Positions 1 to 5,900 of a stretch of 8,319 nucleotides of DNA are shown here, one piece after another (positions within the stretch are counted from its first letter, which is position 1; every line of letters begins with the position of its first letter). Origin of the DNA: an uncultured Clostridia bacterium (GTDB lineage: Bacteria; Bacillota_A; Clostridia; UMGS1840; HGM11507); NCBI GenBank assembly GCA_934403665.1, contig CAKRUL010000039.1, positions 1 through 8,319 on the forward strand, written 5' to 3'. Below the pieces are notes generated by a model. It had not been told where the DNA came from. It did no database searches and saw only the letters and a list, made by a program, of their open reading frames with translations. Both the position numbers and the translations under genes were made by a program.

Positions 1-1118
1 CATATCACATGAAAGCGAAGAAGGGAAAATTGGCCGCTTACCTTACTTTTTATCAGAAGGATCGGCAGACAGTGACCCGGCGGGAATATCTGACCAAGGG
101 TGAGGACGGAAAGCTTTCGATTACTTTTCGCTGCCGGGAAGAGGAACAGTTTGTAAAAACAGAAATTTCTTTTTCCGGGTTTGGAGCCGGTCAGTGTGAG
201 GTGGAAATTCCCTGCTTTGAGATGTCGGACGGAGCGAAGTCAGGGCGGAAAGTGAAAGTGGCAACCACCTTTTTTTGGTCTCCCGGCTCAATGGACGGCA
301 ATTTCAAGCGTATCTTGGAAATTATAGATGCGGCAGGTACAGCGCTGGATAAACCGGATATTCTATGTTTTACGGAAACGGTGTATGACCGCGGCGTTCG
401 GATTCCGTTTGCAGATAAATTTGTTCCGGAAAAGGAACTGCCGCTTTCGGTTTTGCAAAAAAGGGCGGAACAGTATCATATGTATCTTCTTTTTTCAGCT
501 CATGCTATTGACGAAGAGCATTTGCGCCGCAACACAGCTTATTTGATTTCCCCAGAAGGGGAAGAAATCCGAAAATACAACAAGACCCATCTCACGATGG
601 CAGAGCTGGAAAACGGAGTCGTACCGGGAAATGAACTTCCCGTTTTTGACACCTCCTTTGGAAAAATCGGTATTCTGATTTGCTGGGATCAATGGTTTCC
701 GGAGGCGGCAAGGACCTTGCAGCTGAAAGGCGCCGAAATCATTTTCTGGCAGACGGCAGGCTACAATGAGACGAAGCTGAGAGCAAGAGCCATGGACAGT
801 GCGGCGTATATTGTGACGGCGTGCGACCAGAATCCCGGCTTTTGTAATGTGACCGATCCGGACGGAACGGTTATCGAGCGGCTCTACGATTTCAAAAAGG
901 GGTATCATACCGTTGCGATTGATGTGGACAAAAAGTTCTATGAAGCCCAGCTGTCGGTCGGTGACGCATACGGAAGCGGGAAAAATATCTATCCGAATGA
1001 GCGCCGAGGGGAAATTTATCAGACGCTGATACAGACATACGCGGGGGACAATGGTACCGGTGATAATGAGCAATCACGAGAAAAGCAATACAAAAGTGTA
1101 TTATATATGGAAAATTAA
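1..1118 (+). CDS. Carbon-nitrogen hydrolase (nitrilase superfamily), 5' partial
   Basis: Nitrilase-superfamily enzymes hydrolyse non-peptide C-N bonds (amides, N-carbamoyl groups, nitriles) with a Glu-Lys-Cys triad. Counting from the ATG at base 9, all three are visible: E123 in CFTETVYDRG, K192 in KYNKTHLT and C225 in ICWDQWFPEAAR. The last motif closely matches N-carbamoylputrescine amidase/beta-ureidopropionase-type enzymes. The hydrolase domain spans about residues 82-310 and the triad spacing is normal. The frame is open through the left edge with no stop and no Shine-Dalgarno before base 9, and residues 1-75 resemble the last strands of a beta-sandwich (alternating hydrophobics, then GFGAGQCEVEIP). 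I therefore infer that the true start is upstream and that a ligand-binding-like domain precedes the hydrolase; ATG 9 is probably internal. The stop lies 15 bases before the solute-binding protein gene, so co-transcription is likely. The substrate is unknown; despite the motif, a polyamine role is doubtful in this context. Confidence 0.87.
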   Translation, partial: YHMKAKKGKLAAYLTFYQKDRQTVTRREYLTKGEDGKLSITFRCREEEQFVKTEISFSGFGAGQCEVEIPCFEMSDGAKSGRKVKVATTFFWSPGSMDGNFKRILEIIDAAGTALDKPDILCFTETVYDRGVRIPFADKFVPEKELPLSVLQKRAEQYHMYLLFSAHAIDEEHLRRNTAYLISPEGEEIRKYNKTHLTMAELENGVVPGNELPVFDTSFGKIGILICWDQWFPEAARTLQLKGAEIIFWQTAGYNETKLRARAMDSAAYIVTACDQNPGFCNVTDPDGTVIERLYDFKKGYHTVAIDVDKKFYEAQLSVGDAYGSGKNIYPNERRGEIYQTLIQTYAGDNGTGDNEQSREKQYKSVLYMEN

Positions 1119-1124
1119 AGGAGG
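1118..1124 (+). promoter_or_regulatory. Ribosome binding site of the solute-binding protein gene
   Basis: AAGGAGG lies 9 bases before the ATG at 1134 and overlaps the last base of the upstream stop codon. It is a near-perfect Shine-Dalgarno. It fixes the start and suggests high expression and coupling to the upstream gene. Confidence 0.85.
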
Positions 1125-1133
1125 AATGAAGCT

Positions 1134-2702
1134 ATGAAAAAAACGTTGGGTTTGCTGCTGGCATGCACAATGGTGCTTTCTGCATTTGCAGGCTGCGGCG
1201 GAAACGGCGACAACACACTGTTCAATGAAGAGGTTGCGGCAAAAATCGGCGACACCGGAGGTTTGAAAATGCCTCTGACCGATAAAAACGAAACCATTGA
1301 ATGGTCGGTTGTGTCAAGTCATGAAGATTTTAACCAATCATGGGTTGCAAACAAATTGAGAGAGATTACGGGAGTGGACGTGCAGTTCCGTGTGGTTCCG
1401 AGCGCGACAGCGGCGGAAAAAATGAGTGTGTGGATTGCTTCCAAGGATCTGCCGGATATCTTAAGCGGTCTGACTGATCCGCAGATGAACGATTTGGCAG
1501 CTCAGGGTGCTCTGGCGGCGGTTCAGGATTATATTGATGAACTTCCGAATTTCAAAAAGACCTTTGTGGATAACAAAGATAACAGCTGGATTTTCAAATC
1601 CTATTCCGCAGCGCATGACGGGAAGCTGTACGGATTTTACGGCTATGACTGGAACCGGGAGATCAACACCGGAGCATCGCTGTATCGGAAAGACATCTTT
1701 GACAAACACAATATCCCGATGTGGAACAGTCCGGATGAATTCTACAGTGCGCTGAAGAAACTGAAAGAGATCTATCCTTCTTCCACGCCGTTCACCTCCA
1801 AAGCGAAGGAAAATCTGTTCACCAATATCGGTTACAGCTGGGGAATCAAAGCGTTTGAACCGTATTATGATGAAACGGAAAAGGTTTGGAAATACTCCGA
1901 CACCGATCCTGTTTATAAGCAAATGCTGGACTTCATGAAAAAGTTGTATGATGAAAAACTGCTGGATCCGGAATTTCTGACGATGACGCAGGCAGCATGG
2001 ACCGCGAAGATGACGCAGGCAGACAAAGCTTTTGTCACTGTGGACTGGATTGGCAGAATGGATATGTTTAAGGAACAGGCGACAATGGTTCCGGATTACG
2101 ATTTAAGATTTGCAAATCCCATCGGACCGAAGCAGACGATGCCCACCCTGTCACAGCTGTGCTGGGCAAGATATGTCAAAAAGAGCGACCATGAAAAGAC
2201 CGCCTTCAAGACGCTGGATTTTCTGCTGTCTCCTGCCGGTGCGGAGTTGATTACCATGGGGATCAAGGATGAAACCTATGTGCTGGACGACAAAGGAAAA
2301 GCCAAATATATTGAGTTTGCCGAAGGGCAGAAGGTTGCTATGAGCGATCTGGAAGATAAATACGGAATGTTCACCGAGGGGATGTACCTGAAATTTGACC
2401 GCAGAAGCATCTATTTCCAGTTCACCGAGAGGGAACAGGAAGCGCAGGATTTCGCAAAGGATCCGAAGCATATGGAACCTTTGGATCCGGTTCTCGCGTT
2501 CACGGCAGAGGAACAGGAAAAAATCAACGACTTTAAATCCAAACTGGATAAAGCAGGAAGGGAATTTGTTTCTCAATACATTCTGTCCTCCAGCACCGGC
2601 GATGCCGCATGGAATGCATGGGTGCAGAAGGCGAACGGACTGGGTGCGAAAGAAATGGTAAAAATATACAACGACGCGCAGAAGAGATACGATGCGAAGT
2701 AA
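1134..2702 (+). CDS. LplA/LipO-like extracellular solute-binding lipoprotein (ABC sugar importer)
   Basis: Of 522 residues, the first 21 form a lipoprotein signal: MKKT, a hydrophobic core, then a lipobox F-A-G-C with the lipidated cysteine at position 21, followed by a GGNGDN tether. The mature protein would sit on the outer face of the membrane. The body fits the large solute-binding proteins of carbohydrate ABC importers typified by Bacillus LplA. It has an early lobe with a VVPSATAAEKM-type stretch, a hinge-region segment LCWARYVKKSDHEKTAFKTLDFLLSPAGAELI reported here only as residues about 343-374, and then MGIKDETYVLDDKG, the G-I-x-x-x-x-Y region typical of this subfamily. The C-terminal part, with LDPVLAFTAEEQEKI, W-x-x-W and Y-x-x-A-x-x-R-Y, also matches. 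Length is normal and the frame is intact. No permease or ATPase gene is in the window; they may be upstream. The ligand is unknown; from the linked lyase, uronic-acid-containing oligosaccharides are plausible. Confidence 0.9.
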   Translation: MKKTLGLLLACTMVLSAFAGCGGNGDNTLFNEEVAAKIGDTGGLKMPLTDKNETIEWSVVSSHEDFNQSWVANKLREITGVDVQFRVVPSATAAEKMSVWIASKDLPDILSGLTDPQMNDLAAQGALAAVQDYIDELPNFKKTFVDNKDNSWIFKSYSAAHDGKLYGFYGYDWNREINTGASLYRKDIFDKHNIPMWNSPDEFYSALKKLKEIYPSSTPFTSKAKENLFTNIGYSWGIKAFEPYYDETEKVWKYSDTDPVYKQMLDFMKKLYDEKLLDPEFLTMTQAAWTAKMTQADKAFVTVDWIGRMDMFKEQATMVPDYDLRFANPIGPKQTMPTLSQLCWARYVKKSDHEKTAFKTLDFLLSPAGAELITMGIKDETYVLDDKGKAKYIEFAEGQKVAMSDLEDKYGMFTEGMYLKFDRRSIYFQFTEREQEAQDFAKDPKHMEPLDPVLAFTAEEQEKINDFKSKLDKAGREFVSQYILSSSTGDAAWNAWVQKANGLGAKEMVKIYNDAQKRYDAK

Positions 2703-2754
2703 AGCTATTGAAAACCAATGAATAAAACGGGGTTGACCCGAGACAAAAAATAAT

Positions 2755-2783
2755 CCGGCAGAGGCAAAGTCAGTCTCTGCCGG
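2755..2783. terminator. Strong intergenic hairpin; + strand U-tract absent
   Basis: CCGGCAGAG at 2755-2763 pairs perfectly with CTCTGCCGG at 2775-2783. The stem can grow by a G-U and a C-G pair, leaving a 7-base loop (2766-2772). On the + strand it is followed by TAAGTCGCTTAC, so it is not a classical intrinsic terminator there. On the - strand it is followed by ATTATTTTTTG, a fair U-tract, so it could stop leftward transcripts. On the + strand a role in protecting the 3' end of the solute-binding protein mRNA, or partial attenuation, is plausible. The hairpin is certain from sequence; its function is inferred. Confidence 0.5.
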
Positions 2784-2795
2784 TAAGTCGCTTAC
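2783..2795. promoter_or_regulatory. Palindrome GTAAG-TCG-CTTAC, possible operator or small hairpin
   Basis: Two perfect 5-base half-sites, GTAAG and CTTAC, flank a TCG centre. The element touches the large hairpin at base 2783 and lies about 40 bases before the start of the surface-protein gene. It could be a repressor or activator half-site pair or a minor RNA stem. No known operator consensus was recognised. Confidence 0.25.
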
Positions 2796-2822
2796 AAGGA
2801 TAAAAACTTGTATTGCGTTGTT

Positions 2823-2829
2823 AAAGGAG
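2823..2829 (+). promoter_or_regulatory. Ribosome binding site of the SLH surface-protein gene
   Basis: AAAGGAG lies 7 bases before the ATG at 2837. It supports that start, which is also directly followed by a good signal peptide. Confidence 0.85.
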
Positions 2830-2836
2830 ACATTCT

Positions 2837-5800
2837 ATGAAAAAAGTAATATCCATTTTATTAGCGATGACTCTGCTTTTCTCCGTGAACTCTTTTGCAG
2901 CATCCGGTGACTCAGAGAATACTCCGAAGGTAGAGATTGTGACCAATCCTGCGGATTGGCAAGTCGTGGAAAGTTTCGGAATGAAAACGGCGCTTGTGAA
3001 CGGCAGTGCAGCTGACATCGCAAGTGAAAAGCCATACTTGTTTGATAATAAAAATGCGGTGACCAATTGTGCTGATTTGCTTTTGGGTTCGCCAATGATA
3101 CAGACGACTTTTTCGTATGACAAAAATGTGATTGGAACAGATATACCGGAGGATACCGCTTTTGCTTCCATTTCGATCAATCATCCGGCGGATATTTATA
3201 TCAGCGTGGATCATAGAAACTGGAATGACGGTTCGGATCTCAGTATTCCGCAAAAGCCCTTATCTGCTTCTTACCTTCCGTGGCTGCGAGAGAATACGAC
3301 GGCACCGTTCGGAGGCTATGAGAGGGCAGTGACAGCGGACGGAAAGCCGGCGTATTTACATTTATCATCCGGCCGTGTACTGCACCTTTACAAAAAAACA
3401 GTGGATGTTGCCGAAGGAGAAACCAAGCTGGTGGAATTCGGCGGACTGGGTGAACAATGCTTGATGTATACCGTTTTTGTCGTTTGGAAGGATGTCTATC
3501 AGGCAAATCTCACAAAGACAGAACACGGAACGGTCACCTTTAACGGAACATCTCTGGAAACAGGAAGTTCCACACGTATTTTAGCAGGAGAGAACGCTGC
3601 CTTTCAGATCACTCCTGATGAGGGGTATTATATTGACTGGGTGAAGGTCGACGGACAAACGGTTGCAGAGAAGCAGACAGAAGAATATCTTCTGACTATG
3701 CAACCGACAGCGGACACTGTAATCGAAGTTTCTTTTTCGGATTCTTATCCGGATGAACACAGCATCAAGCAGAAAATGAAAAATGATTTCAGCACAGGTC
3801 TTGTCATTCCGACCGTTGAACTATCGGGTCTTATTTCCACGCTCTTGACCGGAAAAATACTCGATATCGAGATTACACAGAAGGAAAACGGAGCGAAAGA
3901 AACCCTGCAAGCACCGGTGGACGGCGCCGGGGCTTACTTTACAGAGTTTTTCCCATCGCTCCCGGGGGATTATACGGCAAAACTGTCGGTTATATTCAGC
4001 GCAGCTACTCAGAAAGAGTTGTGGACAGAGGACTTTACCGTTGCTTCCGTGGAAAAGATCAACCAATTGCTGACAGATTTAAATTCTCCGGAGAGAATCA
4101 CAGCGGAAGAATTTGCAGAACGCATCACGGAAAATGCTGCGGAATATGGCTTTGAAACCGAGTTATTTCCTTTGCTTTCGGCACAGCAACAGAAAAAAAT
4201 ATGCGAAAATATATTGCAGGACAACAATCAGTATAATGCGGAGCTCCTTTTAGAAAGATACGAGACAAACCTGAAAAAGGTATGTTTTTCCAACAACGTT
4301 TCCACAGCAGCGATTGAAAAAGCATTGGAAATGTATGTTCAGGAAATGGCCATTCAGGGAACGGATCGCTATCAGGATTACATCAAAATGGCCGGTGAAG
4401 AAAAGGCAAAAGCGCTGGAGCCGATGCTGAACCAAGAATATGCAGATCTGAATGCAGTATCTGCCGCTTTTACCCAGAGTATTGTTCTTTACCAATATCA
4501 CGCGGCAGCTCTTCAGGGAGAACTTCTTTCAATTTTCTCTGATAATGCGGTTATTCTGGGACAGGAGCCAATTGCAACGTTCTTGAATTACTCGTCCGGC
4601 AGACAGACGGCAATTCTAAAATATTTGATGAATCAACAAAAGAAAATAAGCACTTTCGCAAAACTGCAGTCCGAGATTCAGTATGCGGTTGAAAATATCA
4701 AAGAATCAACCGGAGGCGGTGGAGGCGGAGGCGGAACAAAGCCTTCCGGAGGCGGTTCTTCCACACCGTCTGTCACAGTGAAAGACGACAATGTTCCAAA
4801 ACCGCCGCAGGATCAAAAAACATCTCCGTTCCAAGACGTTGCAGATACTTATTGGGGTGCAAATGCGATTGACTACCTCTATACAAAAGGGGTTGTTGCA
4901 GGAAAAGAAGATCTTTTGTTCCATCCGGAAGATGCAGTCACCCGCGCAGAATTTTTAAAGATGCTGATGGAGTGGTATGACTTAACGAATGCGGAGGCTT
5001 CTTGTGACTTTGAGGATGTTCCGAAAGAGCATTGGGCATACTCCTATATTGCTTCTGCTCATGCCTTGGAAATTGTCAGCGGAACCGATGCAAACACTTT
5101 CCTTCCGGACAGCACCATAAGTAGAGAAGACATGAGCGTTATGACCTATCGCTTACTGGAATCCAAGGGGATTCTGCCTTCTGAAGAATCGAATAAAACC
5201 GATTCTTTCATAGATCAAAAGGAGATCGCCTCCTATGCGCTGAACGCAGTCAAGGCACTGGGAGCATACGGAATTATCCGCGGCTTTGAGGACAACAGCT
5301 ATCAGCCGAAAAAGACGGTGACCAGAGCGGAGGCGGCACAGATTATCTATAACGCCGCAACCAATTCACATATTAATGATTCCTATTACAACGATTTGGT
5401 TGAAAAAGAATATCGGAGTGAGCAACCCAGCTCGCAGGATCCGACATGGGAGACCTCTGACTATGTTCAGGGTGAGATGCCGGCGCAATATATTCCACGT
5501 CCGGAATATCAACCCTCTGCAGATGAGATCAGTGTCATATATAAGGGGGAAACACAATTTTTCGGGACCAAACCGCTGTTGCGGGATGACCGGGTGATGA
5601 TGCCGGTGCGGAATGCTTTTGGAATTTTCGGAATGGATATTTCATGGAACGCGGAGACACAGACGGCAATATGCCGAAATGATGCTTATACCATTGAAAT
5701 TACCGCAGACAAAACCTCCGCCACAGTGAACGGCGAAGAAATTTCTTTTGACGTTGCTTCCTTTATAGTGGATGGAAGACTGTATGTTCCGCTGCGCTTT

Positions 5801-5866
5801 ATCGGAGAAGCCGTTGGAGCAAACGTGAGTTGGGATGAAGGAAAAAAAGCCGTGATTATCCGATAA
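2837..5866 (+). CDS. Secreted modular SLH-domain surface protein with copper amine oxidase N-like domain
   Basis: This 1009-residue protein is exported and probably held on the cell wall. A signal peptide (residues 1-21, core ISILLAMTLLFSV, cleavage at SFA/AS) is followed by several modules. Residues about 40-218 form a beta-sandwich with the pattern IYISVDHR, LPWL, LYKKTV, FGGLG, MYTVFV, like CBM-type modules found on polysaccharide-degrading enzymes. Residues 222-302 are an InlB/Listeria-Bacteroides-like repeat (GTVTFNG, GYYIDWVKVDG, ADTVIEVSF). Residues 318-403 look Ig-like. Residues 404-622 are helical with about three repeats, and 624-644 are a Gly/Ser/Pro linker. Three SLH domains (662-716, 722-776, 789-840) should bind secondary cell-wall polymer. 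A Pro/Glu-rich spacer leads to a copper-amine-oxidase-N-like domain (898-1009; RDDRVMMPVR and RLYVPLRFIGEAVG halves). No catalytic domain was recognised, so a scaffold or glycan-binding role is inferred. It probably forms an operon with the lyase 34 bases downstream. Confidence 0.9.
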   Translation: MKKVISILLAMTLLFSVNSFAASGDSENTPKVEIVTNPADWQVVESFGMKTALVNGSAADIASEKPYLFDNKNAVTNCADLLLGSPMIQTTFSYDKNVIGTDIPEDTAFASISINHPADIYISVDHRNWNDGSDLSIPQKPLSASYLPWLRENTTAPFGGYERAVTADGKPAYLHLSSGRVLHLYKKTVDVAEGETKLVEFGGLGEQCLMYTVFVVWKDVYQANLTKTEHGTVTFNGTSLETGSSTRILAGENAAFQITPDEGYYIDWVKVDGQTVAEKQTEEYLLTMQPTADTVIEVSFSDSYPDEHSIKQKMKNDFSTGLVIPTVELSGLISTLLTGKILDIEITQKENGAKETLQAPVDGAGAYFTEFFPSLPGDYTAKLSVIFSAATQKELWTEDFTVASVEKINQLLTDLNSPERITAEEFAERITENAAEYGFETELFPLLSAQQQKKICENILQDNNQYNAELLLERYETNLKKVCFSNNVSTAAIEKALEMYVQEMAIQGTDRYQDYIKMAGEEKAKALEPMLNQEYADLNAVSAAFTQSIVLYQYHAAALQGELLSIFSDNAVILGQEPIATFLNYSSGRQTAILKYLMNQQKKISTFAKLQSEIQYAVENIKESTGGGGGGGGTKPSGGGSSTPSVTVKDDNVPKPPQDQKTSPFQDVADTYWGANAIDYLYTKGVVAGKEDLLFHPEDAVTRAEFLKMLMEWYDLTNAEASCDFEDVPKEHWAYSYIASAHALEIVSGTDANTFLPDSTISREDMSVMTYRLLESKGILPSEESNKTDSFIDQKEIASYALNAVKALGAYGIIRGFEDNSYQPKKTVTRAEAAQIIYNAATNSHINDSYYNDLVEKEYRSEQPSSQDPTWETSDYVQGEMPAQYIPRPEYQPSADEISVIYKGETQFFGTKPLLRDDRVMMPVRNAFGIFGMDISWNAETQTAICRNDAYTIEITADKTSATVNGEEISFDVASFIVDGRLYVPLRFIGEAVGANVSWDEGKKAVIIR
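4055..4696 (+). repeat. Three degenerate helical repeats of about 70 residues within the SLH protein
   Basis: Protein residues about 407-620 contain three alignable helical segments anchored at LFPLLSAQQQKKICENIL (443-460), YIKMAGEEKAKALEPML (515-531) and FLNYSSGRQTAILKYLM (582-598). Starts are spaced about 70 residues apart. Each has an aromatic or leucine-rich lead, a small-residue turn and then an amphipathic helix ending in Leu/Met. Identity is low, so this is a pattern call by eye. Confidence 0.45.
4706..4768 (+). repeat. Polyglycine/serine/proline linker (GGN codon run)
   Basis: Residues 624-644 contain eight consecutive glycines followed by TKPSGGGSSTPS. The glycine run is encoded by GGA/GGC/GGT triplets at 4712-4735, a near-tandem trinucleotide repeat. 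It separates the helical region from the wall-binding SLH part and is presumably flexible. Confidence 0.9.
4820..5356 (+). repeat. Triple SLH domain block
   Basis: Three SLH repeats lie in tandem. Repeat 1 has FQDVADTYW and VTRAE (residues 701-705). Repeat 2 has FEDVPKEHW and the divergent ISRED (761-765). Repeat 3 has FIDQKEIASYA and VTRAE (828-832). In studied SLH trimers the TRAE motifs contact pyruvylated secondary cell-wall polysaccharide. Two of the three are canonical here, so wall binding should be retained. Confidence 0.9.
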
Positions 5867-5884
5867 GTGATTCGGACAGGAATG

Positions 5885-5891
5885 AAAGGAG
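5885..5891 (+). promoter_or_regulatory. Ribosome binding site that fixes the lyase start
   Basis: AAAGGAG sits 9 bases before the ATG at 5901. This start gives a complete signal peptide, whereas the next in-frame ATG (5940) would remove most of it. Confidence 0.85.
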
Positions 5892-5900
5892 CAATCGAGA

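Larger units (their letters stand above)
2703..2836. other. Intergenic region between transporter and surface-protein genes
   Basis: This 134-base gap is the only sizeable non-coding stretch in the window. It holds a weak CGGG/CCCG inverted repeat at 2728-2740, an A-rich tract at 2744-2750, a strong hairpin at 2755-2783, a 13-base palindrome at 2783-2795 and the ribosome binding site of the next gene. No convincing -35/-10 pair or catabolite-responsive element could be found by eye. The gap could separate two transcription units or adjust expression within one. Confidence 0.6.

Noticed and set aside
495..1073. Antisense open frame of 192 codons opposite the nitrilase-like gene
   Set aside because: Its translation shows no family motif, and it lies wholly opposite a gene with an intact catalytic triad; there is no ribosome binding site of note.
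2733..2761. TTGACC as a -35 promoter element in the intergenic gap
   Set aside because: At 16-18 bases downstream the sequence is the GC-rich hairpin arm, with nothing like TATAAT. TTGACC is also part of a small CGGG/CCCG inverted repeat.
2755..2790. Classical rightward intrinsic terminator after the solute-binding protein gene
   Set aside because: The stem is followed by TAAGTCGC rather than a run of T on the + strand, so a full rightward stop is not supported.
4712..4735. GGN triplet run as a possible frameshift or assembly error
   Set aside because: The frame continues cleanly into three good SLH domains, and Gly-rich linkers before SLH blocks are common.
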